A stretch of DNA of 46,308 nucleotides from Methylicorpusculum sp. GTDB taxonomy: Bacteria; Pseudomonadota; Gammaproteobacteria; Methylococcales; Methylomonadaceae. The DNA is taken from the NCBI RefSeq assembly GCF_030651835.1, contig NZ_JAUSBX010000052.1, positions 1 through 46,308 of the forward strand. Reading direction: 5' to 3'. Below are positions 16,701-22,955 of this stretch, piece after piece. A program made the position numbers and the translations under genes. The notes under the pieces were generated by a model that worked only from the letters and a program-made list of their open reading frames with translations, ran no database searches and was not told where the DNA came from. How positions within the stretch are numbered: position 1 is the stretch's first letter; every line of letters begins with the position of its first letter.

Positions 16701-16993
16701 GTATCTGGAAAGAAGTACTGGGTATCGAAAGGGTCGGCGTCGCGGATAACTTTTTCGATCTGGGCGGCCATTCGCTGTTAGCGGTGCAGGTGTTGTCACG
16801 GCTACGCCGAGCTTTTGGCATTGAGGTGCCGCTACGTCGGCTTTTCGAAGCGTCCACTATCGAGGCATTGGCGCTACTGGTCGAAGAGCTTCTGATAGAA
16901 CATTTGAACAGCCTGTCGGAAGAAGAAGCGGAGGCCTTATTGATTGATGATGAAGAAGGTGTTTCGACGGACCTCAAACAGCAGAGAGATTGA
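7721..16993 (+). CDS. NRPS 1: FAAL-ACP-C-A-T-C-A-T
   Basis: This 3090-residue synthetase starts at GTG 7721 behind AGAGGT. Domains: fatty acyl-AMP ligase (about 1-620; YTSGSTGDPKG near 228, GKIRRQ near 610), linker with repeats, acyl carrier (Ser766 in GLDSL), C1 (HHIAVD, His974-Asp979, accepting the fatty acid), A1 (1300-1800), T1 (Ser1859), C2 (HHILIDEW, His2073), A2 (2400-2930), T2 (Ser3018) and an acidic tail LSEEEAEALL that may dock NRPS 2. I read the A1 pocket as DVSHINLINK, which matches no standard code (Ser-like with Trp239 replaced by Ser). I read A2 as DIWEICADDK, close to diaminobutyrate. The FAAL start parallels PvdL of pyoverdine. Hairpin repeats lie in frame at 8134-8283, 9664-9859 and 16443-16458. 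Base composition drops across A1-T1-C2. Confidence 0.95.
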   Translation: MRFIEEPGLTANIQTTYPNFVELACSRANEKPEQTAYVFLQDGENESGQLTFAELDRRARAIAARLQSMGMTGERALLLYPPGLDYIEGFFGCLYAGVVAVPASPPTRRQKSRLLAVINDATPAVIMTTADLAAKYRTNSPGANLNSQRLARRVKYKDVFHSEFEGMAERNNNGLNLSSGKPSPEGEGRDETKAGTPAWFTTDKPEVAFAESWVKPALSSDNLAFLQYTSGSTGDPKGVMVSHGNLMANQEAIKQGFGHTEHTTVVGWLPLYHDMGLIGNLLQPLYLGATAILMPPMAFLEKPIRWLRAISNYQANTSGGPNFAYDLCLRKVTAEQMQGLDLTAWSLAFNGSEPVRAATMEGFSEKFADCGFRRENFFPCYGLAEATLFVSGEKLPSVGYAKHPEEKPQVRSISCGSTSDHHEIRIADPETGSPCQEGRIGEIWVAGPSIAKGYWNRPEESEQTFRARLADKTGMDRSIIDSLSHKKENNTQPFLRTGDLGFLDNGQLYITGRIKDLIIIRGRNFYPQDIEQALTEEIPALIPDGCVAFSATHEDEEQLIVVAEITRVAMRSGDYEAIAAAVRKVLAEVCELAAAELVLVQAGTVPKTSSGKIRRQPCKQMYLENSLPVLFRSGEQPSAKYSGVREQTNTVDLSTAKPSPEGEGWVRGNQNKEKNLIITPMKQSSPTSSPDHFAGSEMGRAAARQGGVHGGTPQYQILQQALLAVPQAQRAPLITRFLSHKIALLLKVEESALSTDSPLRSLGLDSLKAVELKHATDDLLGMDAALSLFLSDDSLEKIAEKLSETAESTAGCTVHTDPSAATEQDAHSPLYNSNLSATQFSMWTMQQLEPNSIVYNLHLALRIAGAIDQERLKQAFRYLTARHTMLRTLYRAGDNDEVIQQVLPTSELPDFFTAIDASAWTEAQLQDDMARRARESFDLAIGPLLRITSYGHGKQGNGQSLPTDTCHTLLICAHHIAVDLWSVLILVSELKTIYTELSSGREPLLNDLNSSYTNFVAWQRQYLESPACDKAWNYWHRQLTGELPLLSLPTDNPRPAVSDYRGASVAFRLNRDETERLKKLAGQQGVTLFALLLTAYKVLLHRYTHQKDVIIGVPTSGRSQSRFAPVVGNFVNPLPLRSYPSGNKAFTDYLAEINETLLSALEYQYFPFSLMVERLQPERVADHWPIYQTLFVLQQAQAGIDTELAQFALGEDGKTSAWDDMQIRPLAIQQRVENFDIKLMAAECEHGLQFSFQYRSDLFEPSTIAAWSTHFQGLITGIINNANVKLSELPLLSTDERHKLTVDWNATKTEYSGASCIHQLFETQVEKTPNEIALIYQGQQLSYRELNARSNRLAHALVAAKFKPDTPIGICAQRSLEMVIGLLGILKAGCAYLPLEPGYPHERLSAMLDDSDAPLILVQAEFAHIFSDFTGTTHTLDAELSSFIDFSEQNPDVQINEGNLAYVLFTSGSTGRPKGVAVPHKGVQNHLLWMQEHFSLNESDTVMQKTPYTFDVSVSEFFCPLIAGARLLMAAHDDHKDPERLVDLIEQYGVTTLHFVPSMLGAFLGAADFSKCISLRRIICNGEALSFDLQKHFHECSNAQLYNLYGPTEASINVTGWLCDRDQLENSIPIGRPVGNTQIYVLDEQFNPVPIGIIGELYIGGIQLARGYLNQPSLTAERFVPNPFANTGERLYRSGDLACYRRDGAVNYLGRVDHQVKVRGFRIELGEIESVLRQNPNVKTAIVMVREDGPGGKYLAAYWVSNQEKNSPDTEVLQDFLKEHLPDYMIPAVLIKLEHLPLSANGKLDRKALPVPDFSSQFADRYVAPQNEVEYMLAQVWSNLLGIERIGIHDNFFALGGDSILSIQVSSRTHQAGWSVTPRQLFKYQTISELATVVEKNSQESSATQLEQDSKDYVPYSISKLSQIELESLLESHVNIEDAYPLSSMQEGILFHTLSSPGSGVYVMQDRYEICGKIDLEAFRLAWQNVMDNNPILRTSFDWNLGTRPLQIVNRDAILPFEYLDWSNYNEADQQVRLETLLRSEQVKGFDLGSGLSFRIRIIKCGDQRYFCIRSYHHILIDEWCTSTMFLEFREYYGALSQGKPLPVIQTHPFRDYIAWLECQDKAKTESYWRSYLQGFTEPMALSEKQGYRPTHIESTVDDITVQLSTADTEALNILAQRYRLTPNTFVQGALALLLCRYEGRPEVLFGVTVSGRPSTLAGAETMLGLLINALPLRIAINVEQPLLEWLQDLLEQNLDMRQYEYSSLVDIQSWSSIPRSEGELFQHLLTFENAPIDSSLLTENDIINMSLVWNRVHTNYPITFVAIPGKQLNLRITYQTAQFDSQYIKRMIGHFQTLLEEMIHHPDKRVGEVNILARHEHQQILLDWNQTKHSYPEPCDIVVLFEAQAVLTPDAIATAFQGQELTYFELNNRVNRVAHALLSEGVGHETLIAIFNDRGIDYLVMLLSVFKAGSAYLPLDPSHPDGRIAQVLKESGVGLILTGTSYFERVLALAGMVGDSMDTGGGVTHGAVSVEQTPTTRACASLSVQLLCQPDVLLLEELESCENEVENPPGGHTPESLAFVIFTSGSTGMPKGAMVEHKGMFNNLITKVPTLGLTGGDVIAQTAGQCFDISVWQHLTALVCGARVEIFPDEIVKEPNQLLAQLAERGVTVLEAVPSMIQALLDIADDVLELPKLRWLIACGEAFPPELCRRWMDRFPHVKVLNAYGPAECSDDVSYYEVPARPGDTETLVPIGRPVHNTRLYLLDRWLEPVPIGVPGEICVAGIQVGRGYLNRPDFTAEKFIPDPFDEAGTRLYRTGDIGRYREDGAIEFLGRIDHQVKIRGVRIEPGEIEAQLLTFPNVEQALVTVREDGVSGKRLVAYIVCGEEDINSDAELISRIDSLPIATLLTSMDGGNADDGREQSRPPPLAVGKLREHLAARLPNAMMPSAFVRLNAMPLGANGKIDRKALPEPDMAGQSDRAYVAPRNPAEEALVGIWKEVLGIERVGVADNFFDLGGHSLLAVQVLSRLRRAFGIEVPLRRLFEASTIEALALLVEELLIEHLNSLSEEEAEALLIDDEEGVSTDLKQQRD
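8134..8202. repeat. Hairpin cluster in frame within the FAAL domain
   Basis: Three short perfect hairpins follow one another: AAATTCGC/GCGAATTT with loop CTGGA (8134-8154), CAGCC/GGCTG (8158-8170) and TGAAATACA/TGTATTTCA with loop AGGA (8181-8202). Together they encode about 23 residues (from near NSPGANLNSQ to DVFHS) in a region before the FAAL core motif where relatives have only a short linker. The frame is kept. Confidence 0.7.
8250..8283. repeat. 34-bp direct repeat, copy 1, in NRPS 1
   Basis: This 34-base stretch, centred on CCCTCTCCAGAGGGAGA, recurs at 9678-9711 with four mismatches. Both copies are in the same reading frame and give KPSPEGEG in the protein. It belongs to a widespread CCCTCTCC/GGAGAGGG type of dispersed repeat. 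Confidence 0.8.
9664..9711. repeat. IS4-end-like sequence plus 34-bp direct repeat, copy 2, in NRPS 1
   Basis: The part at 9664-9681 (TAATACTGTTGACTTAAG) matches the terminal inverted repeat of the IS4-family element at 38739 (CAATGCTGTTGACTTAAG) at 16 of 18 positions. It runs into the second copy of the 34-base repeat (9678-9711). Both lie in frame in the linker between FAAL and ACP, so this linker may carry a fossil of a mobile element. Confidence 0.7.
9794..9859. repeat. Two hairpins in frame in the FAAL-ACP linker
   Basis: CATTTCGC/GCGAAATG with loop CGGGA (9794-9814) and CGGAGTCC/GGACTCCG around ATGGAG (9838-9859). The stem and GGA-loop design is the same as at 8134-8202, so these belong to one repeat family. 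They encode a Gly/Ala/Arg-rich flexible linker. Confidence 0.7.
16443..16458. repeat. Hairpin in frame in the C-terminal subdomain of A2
   Basis: CCTCCA/TGGAGG around TGGA, again with a GGA loop. It lies in a stretch of about 40 extra codons (16380-16510) just before KLREHLAARLP, where adenylation domains usually have only a short loop. Confidence 0.55.
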
Positions 16994-17019
16994 ATGGATC
17001 CATCGTTCCCGAGCTCTGC

Positions 17020-17182
17020 GTCACTGCCTGCAGTTAAGTCGTTCGTGCTGAGCTTGTCGAAGCATGAACAGCTTAACTGTGGGCTTGAGATTTTTCCATT
17101 CACCCTTCGACAAGGCCTTTAGTTCTGAGCGCAGCCGAAGGATCAGGGCGAACGGAAAATTCCTTAACTTAATGGCAGTGAC
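17020..17182. mobile_element. MITE-like element 1
   Basis: A 163-base element between NRPS 1 and the receptor gene. Its ends are inverted: GTCACTGCC at the left and GGCAGTGAC at the right, with TTAAG / CTTAACTTAA just inside. The interior has REP-like hairpins (TTCGTGCTGAGCTTGTCGAA near 17041, CCCTTCGACAAGG near 17103). It codes for nothing. The layout matches the element at 36519. The end sequence relates to the IS4-type ends elsewhere in the circle, so a related transposase may have moved it. The spacer on either side probably holds the receptor promoter, which I cannot place. Confidence 0.65.
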
Positions 17183-17269
17183 AGAGACCGTGGGAACGAT
17201 GCAGGTAAGAAAATATAAAAAACCGTTGCTGAAGTGCAAATACTAATACCAAAAACAACCTTACACGGA

Positions 17270-19480
17270 ATGGAAATGACAAGAAAAAAAACCAAATGCA
17301 TCCTTTTACATCCGGCCTCATTAACACTAGCTTTGCTAATGTCCGATCCCTGCATGGCCGCCGATGAATTAAATGATAAAAAACTACCTGCCAAGAATAC
17401 CAAAGAGGCTGCGTCGGTTTCCAAAACACCCGATACCATCGAGCTGAAGGCGATGACAGTGACAGGGGAGGCAGTTCAAGATCCGAATGACCCTTATAAC
17501 GAAAGCTACACCGTCACTAACAGCTCTATTGCCACTAAAACCGACACGCCGATTATGGATACGCCGTTGTCGATTGAAGTAGTAACCCAAGAAGTTCTAA
17601 AAGATCAACAAGCATTCCGGATACAGGATGCAGTAAAAAACGTCAGTGGTGTTCAGCAAATAGCTAATGATGGATATGATGATTTTATTATAAGGGGGTT
17701 TAATACAACTCGAATTGGATATCGTAATGGCGTTAGGGTTCCACTATTAAATCTTGATTTTGCCAACATACAACAGATTGAAGTTTTGAAAGGGCCGGCC
17801 AGCATTCTGTTTGGCCGGATAGAGCCTGGTGGAGTAATCAATGCGGTTACCAAGCGTCCTCAAGAGGAAGCCTATTATTCACTGGAACAGCGCTTTGGTT
17901 CTTATGATTTTTATCGGACTGAAGCGAATGCTACCGGTGCTATTACCGATGATAAATCGTTATTGTATCGCTTAGATTTCTCCTATCTGGATAAAAACTC
18001 CTTCCGGGATTTTGTTTTTAATGATCGTATTTTTATTGCCCCCAGCCTGACTTGGAGGCCTTCTGATCGCACCGAATTCAATTTATCCTATGATTATCTC
18101 AACGAAGATCGTGTATTTGATCCTGGGCAACCGGCAATGGGTGGCAGTGTTGCTCAGATACCGATTAGTCGCAACTTCGGGCAGCCCGGACTTTCCGATC
18201 ATTTTGGTAGCGATGTGATTGATTTTAACTGGAGCCATAAATTCAGCGATCAATGGCAAGTACGTAATGGTGTAGTCGCAACGTTTCTGGATGAAGATTG
18301 GAATGAAATTTATACATTTTTTCCGAACGATGAGAATCGTACTGTCGATAGGTTTAGCTGGTTTGGCGGACGGACAACCAGTTCGCAGACGGTTTATCTG
18401 GATTTGAACGGTAAGTTAGACACCTTCGGTATAAAACATAATATCTTGATTGGAGGCGATTATTATTCTCTGGAGCAAGACGGAACTGCAACAGATCAGT
18501 TTGTTGATACTGTTGATGTTTTCAATCCAGTTCGTTCGGATTTGGATATCGATGCTTTGAGGAATGGTCCACGTGGTTTCAATAACGTGGTAGAGAATTC
18601 GTGGTATGGCATTTATTTTCAAGATCAGATAACGTTATGGGATAAATTACATATCCTTGGCGGCGGTCGTTATGATATTACCACTTCAGGTAGCGGTTTT
18701 TCTGGCACATCTCTCGCTGATGCCCACGCAAATTTTACCGATATTGAAATAAACAAATTCAACCCAAGGGTAGGTATTTTGTATCAACCTTGGCAGTGGC
18801 TCTCGGTATACGGAAATTATGTCGAATCGATTGGAGCTGGGAATCAAGGGGCTTCAATATCTGGGACACCTTTTAATCCTGAAACTGCCGAGCAATATGA
18901 GGCTGGCTTTAAAACGGAATTGTTCGATAGCCGTTTGACTTCGACAGTGGCGTTCTTTCATCTGACTAAAGATAATATTCTCACATCTGATCCCGTTAAT
19001 CCTAATTTCAGGGTTGCGATTGGAAAAGCACGAAGCCAAGGTATTGAAGTAGATGTTTCGGGGCAAATTACGGATGAATTGAGCCTGATTGGCACTTATG
19101 CGTGGACTGATACCAAGATTTTGCAAGACAACTCAGGCAATCAAGGCAATCGCCTCGGTCTTGTTCCACTCCATTCCGGCAGTCTTTGGCTTAAATACGA
19201 TTTTCAACAAGCATTTTTAAAAGGATTCAGTTTTGGCGCCGGAGTGTTCGCTGCGGACAAGCGTTTCGGTGATAGCGCAAATAGCTTTTCTGATGGCGCC
19301 TATGCGCGTGTCGATATGATGGCAGCGTATAAATTCAACATTGGCCCTACGCGGCTCACCACGCAAGTTAATATCAACAATGTTACTGATGCTGAGTATT
19401 TTTTATTGCCAAATGATAGGGCTAGAAACATTCCTGCCGAACCTTTGAGTGTATTTGGCTCAATTCGTTTGGAGTATTAG
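17270..19480 (+). CDS. TonB-dependent siderophore receptor
   Basis: This outer-membrane receptor has about 736 residues from ATG 17270; ATG 17276 and GTG 17234 are alternatives. A signal peptide follows (basic MTRKKTK, hydrophobic core, cut near CMA-ADE). The plug domain is clear: IEVVTQEVLKDQQAFRIQDA, GVQQIANDGYDDFIIRGF, IEVLKGPASILFGRIEPGGV. The barrel ends in an aromatic residue (RLEY). The order and motifs match the FpvA/FhuE/FoxA ferri-siderophore group. There is no N-terminal STN signalling domain, and no FecI/FecR-like genes lie nearby, so transcriptional self-signalling is unlikely. By position it should import the metal complex of the peptide made by the flanking NRPSs. Confidence 0.95.
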   Translation: MEMTRKKTKCILLHPASLTLALLMSDPCMAADELNDKKLPAKNTKEAASVSKTPDTIELKAMTVTGEAVQDPNDPYNESYTVTNSSIATKTDTPIMDTPLSIEVVTQEVLKDQQAFRIQDAVKNVSGVQQIANDGYDDFIIRGFNTTRIGYRNGVRVPLLNLDFANIQQIEVLKGPASILFGRIEPGGVINAVTKRPQEEAYYSLEQRFGSYDFYRTEANATGAITDDKSLLYRLDFSYLDKNSFRDFVFNDRIFIAPSLTWRPSDRTEFNLSYDYLNEDRVFDPGQPAMGGSVAQIPISRNFGQPGLSDHFGSDVIDFNWSHKFSDQWQVRNGVVATFLDEDWNEIYTFFPNDENRTVDRFSWFGGRTTSSQTVYLDLNGKLDTFGIKHNILIGGDYYSLEQDGTATDQFVDTVDVFNPVRSDLDIDALRNGPRGFNNVVENSWYGIYFQDQITLWDKLHILGGGRYDITTSGSGFSGTSLADAHANFTDIEINKFNPRVGILYQPWQWLSVYGNYVESIGAGNQGASISGTPFNPETAEQYEAGFKTELFDSRLTSTVAFFHLTKDNILTSDPVNPNFRVAIGKARSQGIEVDVSGQITDELSLIGTYAWTDTKILQDNSGNQGNRLGLVPLHSGSLWLKYDFQQAFLKGFSFGAGVFAADKRFGDSANSFSDGAYARVDMMAAYKFNIGPTRLTTQVNINNVTDAEYFLLPNDRARNIPAEPLSVFGSIRLEY

Positions 19481-19777
19481 TATGCAGCGACGTTGGGCTA
19501 CCGTCTTTTTGGCAACCCAACACTTATGTATTACGGGTTTGTTGGGTTAACGATACCAAAAGCAGGCGCTTTAGGCGAAGCTGTTAGCCCAACCAACTCA
19601 CTGACGTTTGGGATCCGAATGTCACATAACCGCTACTGCGGCAATGTGACCTACGGTTCTGTGTAATCGCGACGATATAACATGATGAATATTTTAATCG
19701 TACTCTCGTACCCGTGTTATCAACCGACAACGCTAAAAAAATTACAAAATTAATGTCTTACGAAAAAGGAATAGGCC
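19481..19777. repeat. REP-like spacer between receptor and PepSY genes
   Basis: There is no gene. Imperfect nested inverted repeats GTTGGGCTA (19492) / TAGCCCAAC (19585) enclose further CAACCCAAC / GTTGGGTTA copies, in the same style as the large palindrome at 34913. A second hairpin, GTCACAT/ATGTGAC (19621-19650), follows. They may act as terminators or mRNA stabilisers. AGGAATAGGCC before 19778 supplies the ribosome-binding site for the next gene. Confidence 0.55.
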
Positions 19778-21097
19778 ATGACACGTTATTTCTGGGTGTT
19801 GCTGCACCGTTACGCCGGTCTGGCAATGGCCGGGTTCCTGATTATTGTCGGCCTGACCGGCAGCTTGCTGGCGTTTTTCACGGAACTTGAGCGAATCATT
19901 AATCCACACTGGTATCCCGTTCATACCCAGGAAAAGGCGCTGGATGCTGCTACGCTGGCCGAATGGGTCGGAATGCGAGAACCGCGCTTGCAGGTTAAAG
20001 AAATCAATCTTGAAAGTTTCTACGGTGGCGCCACGGGAGCTTGGGTTACACCGCGCACCGATCCTGCAACGGGCGAACCTTACGAATTAGGTTACAACCA
20101 TATCATTCTCGACCCTGTTACCGGCGCTGAAATAGAGCGGCGTACCTGGGGTGTGATTAGTGAAAGCTGGGGCAATCTGATGAGTTTTGTGTACAACTTA
20201 CACTATTCTCTGGCGCTGGACATGACCGGCATCTGGATACTCGGTATCTGCGCCTTGATCTGGACACTGGATTGCTTTGTCGGTTTTTATCTGACACTAC
20301 CAGCGCGGCGAAAGCCACGTAGTCTGGATGCAGCCCGACAAAATCCGGGGATTACCGTGGACAGCCCGCTACCGGATTCCGCCCGCGCTGTATCCGGGCG
20401 ACAAAGTAACCGCTCTTTTTGGCAACGCTGGCAACCGGCCTGGAAAATCCGCTGGCGGGCAGGCAGCTATAAGCTCAATTTCGATTTACATCGAGCCGGG
20501 GGCTTATGGTTGTGGGCGATGTTACTTATTTTTGCCTGGTCGAGCGTGTACATGAATCTGTGGGATACGGTTTATACCTGGACAACACGAGCGGTGTTCG
20601 ATTACAAAGCGCCTTGGACTGAACTTCGGCCTTTGGCCAAACCCATCGAGCAGCCGCTTTTAAGCTGGCGGCAGGCGCAGGCCAGAGGTGAGGCTCTGAT
20701 GTCCGAGCAGGCACGTTTGCATGATTTTGTTGTGGAACGTCCGGTTGCGCTAAAGCTGGATCGGGAAACCGGCACTTATACTTGGCAAGTGCACAGCAAC
20801 CGGGAAATCGACGATCATAGTCGCCGCTACACGACGCAAGTCATTTTTGACGCTAACAATGGCGAACTTAAACTGGTCTTACTGCCTAGCGGCCAATACA
20901 CCGGCAACACCGTCAGCAATTGGCTCTATGCCCTGCATATGGCAAACGTTTTCGGATTACCTTACCGGATTTTTGTTTGCCTGCTGGGTTTGGCGATAGT
21001 TATATTGAGCATCACCGGCATTGTTATTTGGCTCAGGAAGCGACGGGCGGCACGCTTGATGAGGAAAGCCGGGGCGGTCAGTTGCGATTGCGGTTAA
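19778..21097 (+). CDS. PepSY-associated membrane protein (iron-uptake type)
   Basis: The 439-residue inner-membrane protein has four hydrophobic segments: near 10-33 (GLAMAGFLIIVGLTGSLLAF), 147-175, 240-265 and 395-420 (LLGLAIVILSITGIVIWL). Conserved histidines sit at the membrane edges in LLHRYAG, NLHYSLAL and FDLHRAGG. This is the PepSY-associated TM family, often found next to TonB-dependent siderophore receptors (PiuB-like). Members are proposed to help release or reduce siderophore-bound iron at the inner membrane, perhaps through haem held by the histidines. That role is inferred from neighbours. A remnant of a second copy lies directly downstream. Confidence 0.9.
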   Translation: MTRYFWVLLHRYAGLAMAGFLIIVGLTGSLLAFFTELERIINPHWYPVHTQEKALDAATLAEWVGMREPRLQVKEINLESFYGGATGAWVTPRTDPATGEPYELGYNHIILDPVTGAEIERRTWGVISESWGNLMSFVYNLHYSLALDMTGIWILGICALIWTLDCFVGFYLTLPARRKPRSLDAARQNPGITVDSPLPDSARAVSGRQSNRSFWQRWQPAWKIRWRAGSYKLNFDLHRAGGLWLWAMLLIFAWSSVYMNLWDTVYTWTTRAVFDYKAPWTELRPLAKPIEQPLLSWRQAQARGEALMSEQARLHDFVVERPVALKLDRETGTYTWQVHSNREIDDHSRRYTTQVIFDANNGELKLVLLPSGQYTGNTVSNWLYALHMANVFGLPYRIFVCLLGLAIVILSITGIVIWLRKRRAARLMRKAGAVSCDCG

Positions 21098-21180
21098 GCT
21101 GTCTGTCAAATGCCCAGCGGACATGTTCTTTCACCATGTCGGAATTGGTGGCAAGGCCGTAAGCTAGGGTACGCATTGCG

Positions 21181-21432
21181 TATCTACGGAGCTCAGGCCA
21201 AGCGTTCGGCTGGACGGAGCGTATTCTGGTATTTTTAAGTGGCTTGGTTTGCCCGGTGCTATTTGTGACTGGTGTGATCCGCTGGCTACAAAAGCGTCAA
21301 GCCGCCCAGAAAAAGCGCCATAAAATCGAAATAGGTATTAATACTGGAGAAATTGATCGAGAAACTTCTGGCAGAGCCGTTGGAAAACTTGAGCTTGGAA
21401 AAAATTTTGGGCATTTTGATCAGCGCCGATAA
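21181..21432 (+). pseudogene. Fragment of a second PepSY membrane protein
   Basis: The + frame reads FGWTERILVFLSGLVCPVLF then VTGVIRWLQKR, the last transmembrane segment and basic tail of a PepSY-type protein. It is not a copy of the tail of the intact gene, so a second family member once stood here. Nothing upstream of about 21181 continues it. The tail runs on to a stop at 21430. No start is credible. Confidence 0.65.
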
Positions 21433-21486
21433 TCGCGAGCCAGCGGAGGCGATTTAAACTTTTAAACTAGAGGATTACCCACATTT

Positions 21487-22896
21487 ATGAGCATTACCAA
21501 AAACATTTCTGAGCTTCCCTGCCATCCTGACCCAGTGACAATGAAACCCGATTTAGACCGGGCTCATGAAATATTTGAGCAATTGGCTGACCAGTATGGA
21601 AAAATTTTCATGGTTCAATTTGCGAACCAACCTATGGTGGTTGTCTCAGACGCTAAACTGATCAACTTCGTTCTTTGCAAAAGGCAAGAGCTTTTTGGCC
21701 CCTATCACAGAAATAGCAAAATTCTTGAAGCCATAAAATCAGATGGAATCGAAGCCGCTGACGACCATGACTGGAAGCAGCAAAGAGAGATTATAGCGGC
21801 ATCCATGGAGTCCAGCCACCTAAACCGATACTTCGAGAATATCAAGGCGGTTACCGAAGATTTGAAAAACCGCTGGATAGCCTATGGAGAAAACCTTTCC
21901 AAAACCGATCTGGAAGCGGAGATTTTTGGCTTCTCAATTTCAGTATTTACGGCGATAGTGTTCGGCGACATGGCAGATAAGCCAGAGGATGAGCGGGAGA
22001 CTGCCAAAAATCTCTTGCATAACTTGCTCGTCATCTTAAGCAAACGCATTGATGCTCTGCTACCGCAAATGCACCTAGAAAGCTTCACCAGGGATAAGGA
22101 TTTCGACGAGCAGATAAAGGAGGTCTTGATCATCATCGAAAGCCTTATCGCACATAATAGAAATCTTTTGACCGACAATAACGGAACTGGCAAAGCGGCA
22201 AATATGCTTCAGGTTCTCATTGAAATCATGGAAGAAAAGGGTGTGGATATCCGCAATGTAAAACTTATCGAAAATATCCTACTGATACTGCTAGCCTCAG
22301 AACCTACCACGGCGGACACGCTGCTCAGGGTGCTCCACTACATTGGCGCGAATCCTCAAGTTCAAAAAGAAATTCAGGATGAAGTCGATGCCATATTGGG
22401 CAAGTGTGACATTATTGAGAACATCAAAGATATCAAAAAACTCAGATGCATTGATGCCGTTATTTATGAGTCGATGAGAATGTCTCCGGTAGCTCGCTTT
22501 GTTCTTGTCGAGGCGAAAGTGGATTTGCTATTGGATGATATTGAAATACCCTGCGGAACTCCACTGGTGCTACTGATCGCGTATTGTGCTATGGATGAGG
22601 AAAACTTTCATCAAGCTGCAACCTTTGAACACCGGCGATGGTGTAGCGAAAGTAAAGAGGATTTCTCGCATAACAACAAGGCCTTTTTAGGTTTTGGAGC
22701 CGGACCACGTTCCTGTCCGGGGCGTGGTTTGGCGATGCTGGTTATGAAAACCGTCTTAGCAATGATTTGCGGAAATTTTCAAATCTGCCTCGTATCCGGA
22801 AAACCGGTTCTCGATGAAACCGTTTCCAAAGACAAGCCATTTCCTTTGGATTTTACCGTCGAAATTCGTGGCAAGAACCACGACTTTGAAGCTTAG
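21487..22896 (+). CDS. Cytochrome P450
   Basis: This 469-residue soluble P450 has no membrane anchor. Landmarks: a C-helix-like WKQQREIIAASM, I-helix LLASEPTTADTL (the oxygen-binding ExxTT region), K-helix ExxR in YESMRMSP, and the haem loop FGAGPRSCPGRG with Cys410 as haem ligand. The motifs resemble class CYP102/CYP4-like fatty-acid or alkyl hydroxylases more than the short CYPs that act on carrier-bound residues, but I cannot assign the subfamily. Lying directly before NRPS 2, it probably hydroxylates the acyl chain or an amino acid. No dedicated ferredoxin or reductase gene is present, so it must borrow redox partners. Base composition is AT-richer than NRPS 1 ends. Confidence 0.93.
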   Translation: MSITKNISELPCHPDPVTMKPDLDRAHEIFEQLADQYGKIFMVQFANQPMVVVSDAKLINFVLCKRQELFGPYHRNSKILEAIKSDGIEAADDHDWKQQREIIAASMESSHLNRYFENIKAVTEDLKNRWIAYGENLSKTDLEAEIFGFSISVFTAIVFGDMADKPEDERETAKNLLHNLLVILSKRIDALLPQMHLESFTRDKDFDEQIKEVLIIIESLIAHNRNLLTDNNGTGKAANMLQVLIEIMEEKGVDIRNVKLIENILLILLASEPTTADTLLRVLHYIGANPQVQKEIQDEVDAILGKCDIIENIKDIKKLRCIDAVIYESMRMSPVARFVLVEAKVDLLLDDIEIPCGTPLVLLIAYCAMDEENFHQAATFEHRRWCSESKEDFSHNNKAFLGFGAGPRSCPGRGLAMLVMKTVLAMICGNFQICLVSGKPVLDETVSKDKPFPLDFTVEIRGKNHDFEA

Positions 22897-22955
22897 GAGG
22901 CGTTAACCTTAATGCTTTACCAATAACTGGTTAATCATATTTTTGGAATAACATC

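Noticed and set aside
21098-21180. - strand similarity to a HEAT-like end (VKEHVRWAFDRQ)
   Set aside because: Only about 27 residues and no continuation; it could be a queuosine-gene remnant but is too short to call.
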